Source of the DNA: RGIG9041 sp045657265
GTDB taxonomy: Bacteria; Bacillota; Clostridia; Oscillospirales; QAKW01
Direction of reading: 5' to 3'
DNA length: 64,000 nt
NCBI GenBank assembly: GCA_045657265.1
Contig: JAZOSU010000015.1
Span: forward strand, 12,219-76,218
Shown here piece by piece: positions 1 through 7,462 of this stretch (position 1 is its first letter; every line of letters begins with the position of its first letter). The position numbers were made by a program, and so were the translations under genes. Below the pieces are notes generated by a model. The model was not told the origin of the DNA. It saw only the letters and a program-made list of their open reading frames with translations, and did not search any database.

Positions 1-97
1 TATCACACCTATCGCTATCGAAGTAGGCCTCCGTTTTGCTATCCGTGAAGGTGGTAGAACAGTTGGTTCAGGTATGGTTACTGCTATCAACGAGTAA
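1..97 (+). CDS. tuf: Elongation factor Tu, C-terminal end (partial)
   Basis: The open frame enters from the left edge (first full codon at position 2) and ends at TAA 95-97. Its 31 visible residues include GLRFAIREGGRTVGSGMV, the C-terminal signature of bacterial EF-Tu domain 3. EF-Tu is the GTPase that carries aminoacyl-tRNA to the ribosome. Only the tail is visible, so the G domain cannot be checked. An FMN riboswitch begins 17 bases after the stop, so the next gene has its own control. Confidence 0.95.
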   Translation, partial: ITPIAIEVGLRFAIREGGRTVGSGMVTAINE

Positions 98-114
98 TTT
101 TAAAAAATGAATAT

Positions 115-225
115 ATCTTTTCGGGGCGAGGCGAGATTCCTCACCGGTGGTATAGTCCACGAGCTTGAATGCATGATCGGGTGTAATTCCCGAACCGACG
201 GTATAGTCCGGATGATAGAAAAGAT
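115..225 (+). promoter_or_regulatory. FMN riboswitch (RFN element)
   Basis: The RFN core is visible: a GGGGCGAGGCGA segment, ACCGGTGGTATAGTCCACGAG, a GATCGGGTGTAATTCCCGA arm, then ACCGACGGTATAGTCCGGAT. Closing helix P1 pairs ATCTTTTC (115-122) with GAAAAGAT (218-225). An intrinsic terminator follows at 244-279, upstream of a riboflavin transporter gene. The expected logic is that bound FMN favours the terminator and shuts off riboflavin uptake. Confidence 0.95.
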
Positions 226-243
226 TTGAATATTGTTTTTTGG

Positions 244-279
244 TGCCCCTGCATTTTTTGTAGGGGCATTATTTTTTTT
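244..279 (+). terminator. Riboswitch expression-platform terminator
   Basis: TGCCCCTGCA (244-253) pairs with TGTAGGGGCA (259-268) and is followed by a T-rich tail to 279. It lies between the FMN aptamer and the ribU start at 292, so it is probably the regulated terminator. Confidence 0.85.
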
Positions 280-291
280 GGAGCTGAAATT

Positions 292-828
292 ATGAAAACA
301 AAAACCTTAAAAAAATTGACTACAGCCGCAATGCTTACTGCACTTTCAGTTATTCTTGGTGTATTTGCATTTCCTATTTTTCCAAATGTCGCATTTCTGG
401 AATATGATATATGTGATGTAATTGTTCTTATTGTATCTTTTGCATTTGGACCTGTTTATGGAATTTTATCTTCCGTTACAGTTGCTGTGTTTCAGGCATT
501 TATGCTTGATAAAAGCGGAATTTTCGGCTTTTTAATGAATATTATATCTACAGTTTCATTTGTGTTACCTGCAGCACTTGTTTATTTAAAAAATAAAACT
601 AAAAAAGGCGCAGCTTTCGCTCTTTCTTGCGGAGTTGTAGTTATGACAATAATTATGATATTGTTTAATTACCTTGTCACTCCACATTTTATGGGCGTTC
701 CTGTAAGCGTTGTTCATTCTCTTATGCCATATATAGCAGGATTTAATGTTGTAAAAGCAGTTGCTAATTCAATTATTACTTTTTTTGTGTATAAACATAT
801 CGGTAAAATAATAAAGAAATTTAATTGA
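292..828 (+). CDS. ribU: Riboflavin ECF transporter S component RibU
   Basis: This 178-residue polytopic membrane protein is the substrate-binding S component of an energy-coupling factor transporter for riboflavin. It begins with a short basic stretch followed by LTTAAMLTALSVILGVF, the alanine-rich first helix where S components dock on the shared T subunit. About six membrane segments are apparent. ATG 292 is chosen because GGAG (280-283) lies 8 bases upstream; an in-frame ATG at 226 would place the terminator inside the coding region. The FMN riboswitch directly upstream supports riboflavin or FMN as substrate. The ATPase and T subunits are not in this window and are probably shared and encoded elsewhere. 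Confidence 0.92.
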   Translation: MKTKTLKKLTTAAMLTALSVILGVFAFPIFPNVAFLEYDICDVIVLIVSFAFGPVYGILSSVTVAVFQAFMLDKSGIFGFLMNIISTVSFVLPAALVYLKNKTKKGAAFALSCGVVVMTIIMILFNYLVTPHFMGVPVSVVHSLMPYIAGFNVVKAVANSIITFFVYKHIGKIIKKFN

Positions 829-880
829 ATTTGTTTTTAAAAAGTGATATACTTATAATATTAAATTTAAGGAGTATGTA

Positions 881-1375
881 ATGCAATTATTTGATTTTTT
901 ACAAAATATATCCGCAGAATTTTATGTTTTTTTTGTCTCAATGTTTCCAATAGTTGAACTCAGAGGCGCTATTCCTCTTGGCGCGGCTATGGATCTTAAT
1001 ATTTTTGAATGTTATTTTCTGAGTGTCTTAGGAAATCTTTTGCCAATTCCATTTATTCTTATTTTCATTAAGAAAATACTTGAATGGATGTCTGTTTCAA
1101 AAATAAAAATTTTTAATAAAATTTCTAATTGGATTATTAACAAAGCAGAAAAACGTAGTTCTAAAGTAGATAAATATTCTATGTGGGGACTTTTTGCTTT
1201 TGTTGCGATACCTCTTCCCGGCACAGGCGGTTGGACAGGAGCTTTAATAGCTTCACTTATGGGTATGCGCTTTAAAAAATCTTTTGTTGCGGTTGCTTTA
1301 GGTATTTTTGTTGCCGGAATCATTATGACACTTGCGAGCTATGGAGTAGTGTCTATTTTTAAGATTTTTGCTTGA
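881..1375 (+). CDS. COG2426 small membrane protein (Sm_multidrug_ex family)
   Basis: This 164-residue integral membrane protein belongs to COG2426/PF06695, whose members are called small multidrug export proteins. The name comes from annotation rather than strong experiment. Family hallmarks are FPIVELRGAIPLGAA near residues 22-36 and PLPGTGGWTGALIASLMG around residues 111-128, the latter forming a re-entrant glycine-rich loop. Four or so hydrophobic segments are visible. An AAGGAG ribosome site precedes ATG 881. The stop codon overlaps the -35 box of the metK promoter, so transcription probably changes unit here. Substrate is unknown. Confidence 0.85.
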   Translation: MQLFDFLQNISAEFYVFFVSMFPIVELRGAIPLGAAMDLNIFECYFLSVLGNLLPIPFILIFIKKILEWMSVSKIKIFNKISNWIINKAEKRSSKVDKYSMWGLFAFVAIPLPGTGGWTGALIASLMGMRFKKSFVAVALGIFVAGIIMTLASYGVVSIFKIFA

Positions 1376-1400
1376 CATATGTCAATTGATGTTGTATAAT
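1372..1400 (+). promoter_or_regulatory. Sigma-A promoter of metK with a palindrome over the -35 box
   Basis: Perfect consensus TTGACA (1372-1377) and TATAAT (1395-1400) are separated by 17 bases. The -35 box is the left half of a perfect 14-bp palindrome, TTGACATATGTCAA (1372-1385). The promoter begins inside the last codons of the upstream gene and drives the SAM riboswitch leader. Confidence 0.9.
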
Positions 1401-1423
1401 ATCATAGCTTAATAGAATATAAC

Positions 1424-1506
1424 TTTTATCAAGAGCGGCGGAGGGACAGGCCCTGTGAAGCCCGACAACCTGCATTATGTAAGGTGTTAATTCCTGATAG
1501 ATAAAA
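1424..1506 (+). promoter_or_regulatory. SAM-I (S-box) riboswitch aptamer
   Basis: The S-box core is clear: ATCAAGAGCGGCGGAGGGAC, GGCCC, GTGAAGCCCGACAACC, then AAGGTGTTAATTCC. P1 pairs TTTTATC (1424-1430) with GATAAAA (1500-1506). It precedes metK, whose product makes SAM, so SAM feedback is expected. The octamer AAGAGCGG at 1431-1438 recurs in the downstream terminator, which suggests the switching mechanism described in the findings. Confidence 0.96.
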
Positions 1507-1512
1507 TTTTGT

Positions 1513-1541
1513 CCGCTCTTACTGTGTAAGAGCGGTTTTTT
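1513..1541 (+). terminator. SAM riboswitch terminator
   Basis: CCGCTCTTAC (1513-1522) pairs with GTAAGAGCGG (1526-1535) and is followed by six T residues. Its 5' arm can alternatively pair with 1431-1438 in the aptamer as an antiterminator. Confidence 0.9.
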
Positions 1542-1557
1542 ATGGAAAGGAAACGTT

Positions 1558-2715
1558 ATGATTAATAAATACTATTTTACATCTGAATCAGTTACAGAAG
1601 GACATCCTGATAAAATATGTGATAGAATTTCAGACTCAATTCTTGATGAAATTTTATCTCAGGATAAAAACGCAAGAGTAGCTTGTGAGACTACGGTAAC
1701 TACAGGCTGCGTTCATATTATGGGTGAAATAACAACTACTGCAAACGTTGATTATGCTTTGGTTGCAAGAAACGCTATAAATGAAATCGGATATAATAAT
1801 CCCGAATATGGTTTTGACGGCAATTCTTGTTCAGTGCTCGTTTCAGTTGATAAACAGTCTCCTGATATTGCTATGGGTGTTGATAGAGATAACGATATCG
1901 GCGCAGGTGATCAGGGTATGATGTTCGGTTATGCATGTAATGAAACAAAAGAACTTATGCCGCTTACTGCTTCACTTTCACATAAACTTGCTAAAAAACT
2001 TACAGAAGTTCGCAAAACAGGTGTTCTTCCATATCTTCGTCCTGACGGCAAAACTCAGGTTACTGCAGAATATGAAGACGGAAAAATTAAAAGATTAGAC
2101 GCTGTTGTAGTTTCAACTCAGCATAGCGAAGATGTTTCTTTGGAACAAATCAGACAAGATATAAAAAAATTCGTAATAGATTCAACTGTTCCGTCAGATT
2201 TGTTGGATGAAAATACTAAAATTTACGTTAACCCTACAGGCAGATTTGTAATCGGTGGACCTGTTGGTGACAGCGGACTTACAGGAAGAAAAATTATTGT
2301 AGATACATATGGCGGTGTTGGTAGACACGGCGGCGGTGCTTTTTCAGGTAAAGACCCGACAAAAGTTGACAGAAGCGCTGCATATGCCGCAAGATATGTA
2401 GCTAAAAATATTGTTGCCGCAGGACTTGCTGACAGATGTGAAGTTCAACTTGCTTATGCTATAGGCGTTGCGTATCCTGTATCGGTTTTTGTTGAAACAT
2501 TCGGAACAGAAAAGAAACCTATGGACGTTATTTACTCTGTTGTAGATAAATTTTTTGATCTTCGTCCTCAGGCGATTATAGAAAAATTTGATTTACGTCG
2601 TCCTATCTATCGTGAACTTTCAAGCTACGGTCATATGGGTAGGGAAGAACTTAACTGTCCTTGGGAGGATTTGTCATTGGTTTCCCAAATAAAAGAATTT
2701 GTAGAGGCAAAGTAA
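1558..2715 (+). CDS. metK: S-adenosylmethionine synthetase
   Basis: The 385-residue protein makes S-adenosylmethionine from methionine and ATP, the cell's methyl donor. Family signatures are present in order: GHPDKICDRISDSILDE near residue 14 (catalytic His and Mg-binding Asp), GAGDQGMMFGYA near residue 119, and the GGPVGDSGLTGRKIIVDTYG loop near residues 237-256. Length matches the usual 380-400. GAAAGG (1545-1550) supports ATG 1558. The gene is controlled by the upstream SAM-I riboswitch and is followed after one base by a Dabb-domain gene, so the two are probably cotranscribed. Confidence 0.98.
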   Translation: MINKYYFTSESVTEGHPDKICDRISDSILDEILSQDKNARVACETTVTTGCVHIMGEITTTANVDYALVARNAINEIGYNNPEYGFDGNSCSVLVSVDKQSPDIAMGVDRDNDIGAGDQGMMFGYACNETKELMPLTASLSHKLAKKLTEVRKTGVLPYLRPDGKTQVTAEYEDGKIKRLDAVVVSTQHSEDVSLEQIRQDIKKFVIDSTVPSDLLDENTKIYVNPTGRFVIGGPVGDSGLTGRKIIVDTYGGVGRHGGGAFSGKDPTKVDRSAAYAARYVAKNIVAAGLADRCEVQLAYAIGVAYPVSVFVETFGTEKKPMDVIYSVVDKFFDLRPQAIIEKFDLRRPIYRELSSYGHMGREELNCPWEDLSLVSQIKEFVEAK

Positions 2716-2716
2716 T

Positions 2717-3022
2717 ATGATAAGACACGTATGTATGTTTAAATTCAAAGAAGAAGCAGAAGGTAGAACAAAAGCTGAAAACGTTGCAATAACAAAATCT
2801 ATGCTTGACAAACTGCCTGAAACAATCAGTTATATTATTAATTCTGAAACTTTTGTCGGAGATGACAATCAAGCTTTAGATAACTATGACCTGATTTTAA
2901 TTTCTGACTTTGAAAACTTTGAAACGTTGGAAAAATATAAAGTTCATCCCGATCACGTTGCAGTAGGCGAATTTATGCGTCCTGTACGTATTTCGAGAAC
3001 TTGTATTGACTATCAAATCTGA
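2717..3022 (+). CDS. Dabb-domain (stress-responsive A/B barrel) protein
   Basis: This 101-residue single-domain protein has the dimeric alpha/beta-barrel pattern of PF07876. It opens with MIRHVCMFKFK, continues with a helix rich in Lys and Glu, then NYDLILISDFENFETLEKY and ends with the HPDHVAV motif. Members form ferredoxin-like homodimers; many have no assigned reaction. The gene starts one base after metK and so falls under the same promoter and riboswitch, but no functional link to SAM is apparent. A hairpin (3030-3070) follows the stop. Confidence 0.85.
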   Translation: MIRHVCMFKFKEEAEGRTKAENVAITKSMLDKLPETISYIINSETFVGDDNQALDNYDLILISDFENFETLEKYKVHPDHVAVGEFMRPVRISRTCIDYQI

Positions 3023-3029
3023 TTCACTT

Positions 3030-3070
3030 AAAAAATCACCTTTGCATAAGATATTGCGAGGTGATTTTTT
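3030..3070 (+). terminator. Terminator-like hairpin overlapping the next ribosome site
   Basis: AAAAAATCACCT (3030-3041) pairs with AGGTGATTTTTT (3059-3070), with extra TTGC/GCG pairing inside. The T-run touches ATG 3071. The 3' arm contains AGGTGA, the only ribosome-binding sequence for the next gene. The structure may therefore end metK transcription, mask translation initiation, or both. Confidence 0.7.
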
Positions 3071-3388
3071 ATGTTAAAATCTATTTTGTTGATTTTAATG
3101 TCATTTTTTGCAGTGGTTGGCTTTTTAGAGTGTCTTATAGTGATGCTTGAAACTATTTCTTCCTGTAAATATAAAGAAATTTCTGATATTTGTTTGAAGG
3201 TGGAATTGAAAGGCAGTATCGAAAACGTAAAATTTTTACTTGATACACTGACTCTTCAGGCAGAACGGATAAGTTATAATTCCAATCCTACAAGAGTTGT
3301 TATTAAAAATGCCGGTCTTGATGAAAATACATATGCTCAGATATATACTTTTTGTTTGGAAAATGATAATATTACTATAGAAAATTAA
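3071..3388 (+). CDS. Small single-pass membrane protein, function unknown
   Basis: This 105-residue protein is not assigned to a family with confidence. Residues 3-27 form one strong hydrophobic helix and the rest is soluble. The soluble part begins ISDICLKVELKGSIENVKFLLDTLT and looks like a small alpha/beta fold. Similar short membrane-plus-domain proteins are seen in clostridial genomes, but I cannot name one. The start at ATG 3071 uses AGGTGA 3059-3064, which is buried in the upstream hairpin. It is followed by its own promoter-like TACAAT (3400-3405) and a leader hairpin before recD2. Confidence 0.6.
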   Translation: MLKSILLILMSFFAVVGFLECLIVMLETISSCKYKEISDICLKVELKGSIENVKFLLDTLTLQAERISYNSNPTRVVIKNAGLDENTYAQIYTFCLENDNITIEN

Positions 3389-3407
3389 TTTGATTTGTGA
3401 TACAATG

Positions 3408-3438
3408 TTTCCGTAGATTTTACTCTGCGGAAATTTTT
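3408..3438 (+). terminator. Intrinsic terminator or attenuator before recD2
   Basis: TTTCCGTAGA (3408-3417) pairs with TCTGCGGAAA (3424-3433) around a TTTTAC loop, followed by a T-rich tail that runs into the recD2 ribosome site (GGAGG, 3445-3449). A -10-like TACAAT lies just upstream, so this may be a leader attenuator. Confidence 0.65.
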
Positions 3439-3454
3439 GTTTTTGGAGGCGCTG

Positions 3455-5665
3455 ATGTCGGAATTTGAAGATGATGTAATAGACGGAATAATTGAAGAAG
3501 TTATCTTTGAAAATGATGATACAGGTTATAGAGTCTTTACTGTAAACAGTGACGGAATTCTTAATACTCTTGTGGCTACCTGTCCGCCTCTTTATGCAGG
3601 GGAATCGATAACAGCTTCGGGTGAATGGAAACAGCATTCGGCATATGGAAGACAGTTTGTATGTTCTGATATCGAAAAAAGCTTTCCTTACGAACTTTCG
3701 GGTATGCTTAAATTTCTTGCAAGCGGTGCAGTTAAAGGTATTGGCCCCGCAACTGCTAAAAAAATCATAGATTTATTTAAAGAAGATAGCTTTTATATAA
3801 TTGAAACAGAACCTGACAGACTAACTGCTATAAAAGGTATTTCTATCGAAAAAGCCCGTCAGATGTCTGATTCGTTTAAAACTACACTCGGTATACGAGA
3901 TATTATGATGCAACTTAATCAATATAATATTTCTCCTGCCGTAGCGGTTAATATTTATAAAAAATTCGGCGCATTTTCCCTTGATATAATAAACCAGAAC
4001 CCATATAAACTGTGGGAAGAAATTGAAGATTTTACTTTTCAGGCGGCTGATAGAATTGCTCTTGAAAATGGTTTTGAACAAACGTGCGAAATCAGACTTA
4101 CTTACTTTATTAAATATATTCTTGTACATAACTTAACAAACGGTCATTCGTTTCTTCCTTTTGAAAAACTTTGCGAAATAGCATCTGCAAACGTAGGTGT
4201 TAGCGCAGATGAAGCGGAAAACTGTGTTTTGTCAATGCTCTCTTCTGCTCAACTGTTTGAGATGAATGTAAATAATGTAAAAGCAGTATATCTTCCTGCG
4301 CTGTTTATTGCGGAAAACTTTTGCGCTAAAAAACTTTATGAGATTTGTAATTCTCCTAAAAATTCAATATCAAACTTGGATAAACATATAGATTTATTGG
4401 AAAACAGATTAAATATAACCTATGCCGAAAACCAACGTTCTGCTATACGTATGTCGGTTGAAAATAAAATGCTTGTTATTACAGGCGGACCGGGTACAGG
4501 TAAAACTACAACTCTCAACGGCATAATCAGACTTTTTGAAAATCTTGGATTCGGTATAACTCTTTGCGCACCCACAGGAAGAGCGGCAAAACGTATGTCT
4601 GAGGTTTGCGACAGGGAAGCTAAAACTATTCACAGACTTCTTGAAGTTGATGCAACACGCGATAATATGTTTGTCAAAAATGAATCTAACCCCATAAAAA
4701 CAGACGTTATTATTGTAGATGAAATGTCGATGGTAGATATCCGTTTGTTTGAAGCACTTCTTAGAGCAACCCCTTCAACTACAAGATTTATTATGGTAGG
4801 GGATGCCGATCAGCTTCCGAGCGTCGGCGCGGGTAATGTATTTTCTGATATTATTCGTTCTAAAAAAATACCGACAGTATTTCTTAATGAAGTATTCAGA
4901 CAAGCTACGGAAAGTAAAATAATTACTAACGCCCATTGTATAAACAAAGGACAGATACCTGACCTTGTCAATTCAGAAGAATTTTTCTTTATTAAAAAAT
5001 CATCACCTGAAGCGGTGGTGGAAGCAGTATGTACTCTTGCATCCGAGAGAATACCTCAAAAATACCGTAAATCTGTTCTTTCGGGTTTGCAGATAATTAC
5101 TCCTACCAAAAAGACTCCCACAGGTACGCAAAATATTAATAGTGTTTTAAGGGATATTGTGAACCCATCTAAAGATGGGACTTCAGAAGTAACAGTGAAA
5201 AACAGAAGTTATCGCGTTGGTGATAAGGTGATGCAGATAAAAAACAATTATGATATTATTTGCAGACGCAGTAACGGTAGTTATGAAACAGGGGTATTTA
5301 ACGGCGATATAGGTATTATTGATAAAATTGATTCAAGAGAAAAACAGATTTATGTTTTGTTTGATGACAAAACTGCGATTTATGAATTTTCTGATGCAGA
5401 CCAACTTGAAAGTGCTTATGCAATTACGGTACATAAAAGTCAGGGTTCTGAATTTGATGCTGTAATACTTGTAATATCTGATATGACTCCTCTTTTGCAA
5501 TACAGGAACTTGCTGTATACTGCGGTTACAAGAGCAAAGCAATTGCTTATTGTTGTAGGTAATGAACAGGTTGTAAATCAGATGGTAAACAATAATAAAA
5601 GAACCAACAGATATTCGGGTCTTAAATATATGCTTACAGGCCATTTTGATATGGAGGATAAATAA
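3455..5665 (+). CDS. recD2: RecD2-family ATP-dependent DNA helicase
   Basis: This 736-residue protein is an SF1B 5'-3' helicase of the RecD2/YrrC type, which lack RecBC partners and act in DNA repair and fork processing. Visible parts: the N-terminal GIIEEVIFENDDTGYRVF segment, a HhH region with GAVKGIGPATAKKI near residue 95, Walker A GGPGTGKTT near residue 345, APTGRAAKRM, Walker B DEMSMVD, and motif VI VTRAK near the C-terminus. ATG 3455 is preferred because GGAGG lies 5 bases upstream; a TTG at 3437 lies within the terminator tail. The stop overlaps the comF ATG by one base, so the two are translationally coupled. Confidence 0.93.
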   Translation: MSEFEDDVIDGIIEEVIFENDDTGYRVFTVNSDGILNTLVATCPPLYAGESITASGEWKQHSAYGRQFVCSDIEKSFPYELSGMLKFLASGAVKGIGPATAKKIIDLFKEDSFYIIETEPDRLTAIKGISIEKARQMSDSFKTTLGIRDIMMQLNQYNISPAVAVNIYKKFGAFSLDIINQNPYKLWEEIEDFTFQAADRIALENGFEQTCEIRLTYFIKYILVHNLTNGHSFLPFEKLCEIASANVGVSADEAENCVLSMLSSAQLFEMNVNNVKAVYLPALFIAENFCAKKLYEICNSPKNSISNLDKHIDLLENRLNITYAENQRSAIRMSVENKMLVITGGPGTGKTTTLNGIIRLFENLGFGITLCAPTGRAAKRMSEVCDREAKTIHRLLEVDATRDNMFVKNESNPIKTDVIIVDEMSMVDIRLFEALLRATPSTTRFIMVGDADQLPSVGAGNVFSDIIRSKKIPTVFLNEVFRQATESKIITNAHCINKGQIPDLVNSEEFFFIKKSSPEAVVEAVCTLASERIPQKYRKSVLSGLQIITPTKKTPTGTQNINSVLRDIVNPSKDGTSEVTVKNRSYRVGDKVMQIKNNYDIICRRSNGSYETGVFNGDIGIIDKIDSREKQIYVLFDDKTAIYEFSDADQLESAYAITVHKSQGSEFDAVILVISDMTPLLQYRNLLYTAVTRAKQLLIVVGNEQVVNQMVNNNKRTNRYSGLKYMLTGHFDMEDK

Positions 5666-6330
5666 TGTCTCTTGTATATCCTCAGCGCTGTATTTTTTGC
5701 GGAAACGTCGTTAAAGATAAAATTATAATTTGTAATGACTGCATTGGCAGTGTAAAACCTATAGGAGATAATATCTGTTTAAGCTGTGGAGTTGATAAAG
5801 AATATTGTAGTTGTAAAGTGGGTGACTTTGCTTTTTTACGGCATATATCCTATTTTTATTATGAAGGCGCTGTTAAAACACTTGTTAAAAGGTTTAAATT
5901 CCGTAATACGCCTCAGCTTGTGTCAATTATGTCAGATTATATGGCAAACAGAATAAATGACAAGTATAATGACTTTACATTTGATTTTATAACTTTTGTG
6001 CCAAGCAGTTTAATGAAATTTCTGATTAGAGGGTATAATCCCGCGCAGTTACTTGCTCAGAATATATCGAAAAAGCTTGACATACCTCTTAAAAACGTTT
6101 TAGGTGCAAAGTTCAGACTGCTTCCTCAAAAATATAGTAAACAGAACAGACGAAAAAGTGTAAAAGGGAAGTTTTATGTCAAAAATATCGATATAAAAGA
6201 CAAACGCATTTTGCTTATCGACGATATTATGACAAGCGGCTCAACTATGAGCGAGTGTGCCCGTGTTATGAAAAGAGCGGGGGCTAAAGAAATTTTGTGT
6301 TCAACTTTTGCAATTACTTGTAAAAAATAA
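5665..6330 (+). CDS. comF: ComF-family phosphoribosyltransferase-like protein
   Basis: The 221-residue protein has a ComF layout: an N-terminal zinc-finger region (CIFCG, CNDC, CLSCG, CSC) over about 50 residues, followed by a type I phosphoribosyltransferase fold. The PRPP-binding loop is seen in LLIDDIMTSGSTMSECA near residues 182-198. In competent bacteria ComF helps handle imported single-stranded DNA and interacts with helicases. Its start codon overlaps the recD2 stop (TAATG), and the pairing of a helicase with ComF is consistent with a DNA-uptake or repair role. No other competence gene is seen nearby. Confidence 0.88.
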   Translation: MSLVYPQRCIFCGNVVKDKIIICNDCIGSVKPIGDNICLSCGVDKEYCSCKVGDFAFLRHISYFYYEGAVKTLVKRFKFRNTPQLVSIMSDYMANRINDKYNDFTFDFITFVPSSLMKFLIRGYNPAQLLAQNISKKLDIPLKNVLGAKFRLLPQKYSKQNRRKSVKGKFYVKNIDIKDKRILLIDDIMTSGSTMSECARVMKRAGAKEILCSTFAITCKK

Positions 6331-6359
6331 TTGAATAATAAGTTTATATGTTATATAAT
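6331..6359 (+). promoter_or_regulatory. Sigma-A promoter of the mreB-type gene
   Basis: TTGAAT (6331-6336), a 17-base spacer and TATAAT (6354-6359) lie directly after the comF stop and upstream of the ribosome site AAGGAG before ATG 6392. Confidence 0.8.
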
Positions 6360-6391
6360 ACTTTTGATAATGTATTTTAAGGAGAAAAATA

Positions 6392-7417
6392 ATGATAGGA
6401 CAAGACGTCGGAATAGATTTAGGTACCGCTACAGTACTTGTGTACGTAAAAGGTAAAGGTATTGTTCTTAAAGAGCCAAGTGTTGTGGCTATTGACAGAA
6501 ATTCAAAAAAAGTTCTTGCAGTCGGTGAAGCGGCAAGAAAAATGGTTGGTAGAACACCGGGAAATATAGTTGCTATAAGACCTCTTCGTGATGGTGTTAT
6601 TTCGGATTATGAAACAACAGAAAAAATGATAAAGTATTTTCTTTCGCGTGTTGTTAAATCTTCTTTCTTCAAACCACGTGTTATAATATGTGTTCCTTCA
6701 GGTGTAACTGAAGTTGAAGAAATGGCAGTAGAAGAAGCCGCAAGAAATGCAGGCGCTAAATACGTAGGACTTATCGAAGAACCAAAAGCTGCTGCAATCG
6801 GCGCAGGTATCAGCATTGAAAAACCGAACGGTAATATTGTTGTTGATATCGGTGGCGGTACTGCAGATATAGCAGTTTTGTCACTTGGTGAAGTGGTTAT
6901 TTCCGATTCAATAAAAATGGGAGGAGATAAATTTGATGATTCTATCGTAAGATATATTAAAAGAGTATATAACGTTCTTATCGGTGAACGCACGGCGGAA
7001 AGTATAAAACAGGAAATTGGTTGCGTTTATAAACAACCTGCTGTTGAAAAAATGCTAATCAAAGGCAGATGCCTTCTTACAGGTCTTCCTAAATCAATAG
7101 AAATTGATTCTAAGGAAATAATGCAGCCACTTCAGGAATGCGCTTTAAGTATTGTAGATACCATTCATACTGTTCTTGAAAAAACACCACCTGAGCTTGT
7201 TGGTGATATATATCAGAACGGTATAGTTATGACAGGAGGCGGCTCTCTCATAAAAGGTTTTGATAAACTGATAGAAAGTAAAATCGGTATTACAACCCGC
7301 GTGGCTGATGATGCAGTATCCTGTGTTGCAATAGGTACAGGTAAAGCTCTTGATTATATTGACAGACAGGAAAAACTTGATACGTCATTCTTTACGAAAA
7401 CTAAAAAACGTTTCTAA
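6392..7417 (+). CDS. MreB/Mbl-type actin-like cell-shape protein
   Basis: This 341-residue bacterial actin homologue forms membrane-associated filaments that guide lateral wall synthesis. Actin-fold phosphate and adenosine motifs are visible: DVGIDLGTATVLVYV at residues 5-19, IEEPKAAAIGAGI near 130, VVDIGGGTADIAVLSLG near 150, and VMTGGGSLIKG near 284. Length is that of MreB, Mbl and MreBH. I cannot separate these paralogues by eye and so give no symbol. The mreCD genes do not follow, which points to an Mbl- or MreBH-type stand-alone gene. A sigma-A promoter precedes it and a strong bidirectional terminator (7423-7460) closes the unit. Confidence 0.93.
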   Translation: MIGQDVGIDLGTATVLVYVKGKGIVLKEPSVVAIDRNSKKVLAVGEAARKMVGRTPGNIVAIRPLRDGVISDYETTEKMIKYFLSRVVKSSFFKPRVIICVPSGVTEVEEMAVEEAARNAGAKYVGLIEEPKAAAIGAGISIEKPNGNIVVDIGGGTADIAVLSLGEVVISDSIKMGGDKFDDSIVRYIKRVYNVLIGERTAESIKQEIGCVYKQPAVEKMLIKGRCLLTGLPKSIEIDSKEIMQPLQECALSIVDTIHTVLEKTPPELVGDIYQNGIVMTGGGSLIKGFDKLIESKIGITTRVADDAVSCVAIGTGKALDYIDRQEKLDTSFFTKTKKRF

Positions 7418-7422
7418 AAATC

Positions 7423-7462
7423 AAAAGTGTAAAGTATCACAATGGATACTTTACACTTTTTT
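7423..7462. terminator. Bidirectional intrinsic terminator
   Basis: AAAAGTGTAAAGTATC (7423-7438) pairs perfectly with GATACTTTACACTTTT (7445-7460) around ACAATG. A-rich and T-rich flanks serve both converging genes (mreB-type, plus; GDPD, minus). Its right arm overlaps the last GDPD codons. Confidence 0.92.

Noticed and set aside
226..291. Upstream ATG giving ribU a 22-residue N-terminal extension
   Set aside because: It would code through the riboswitch terminator and lacks a ribosome site; GGAG supports ATG 292.
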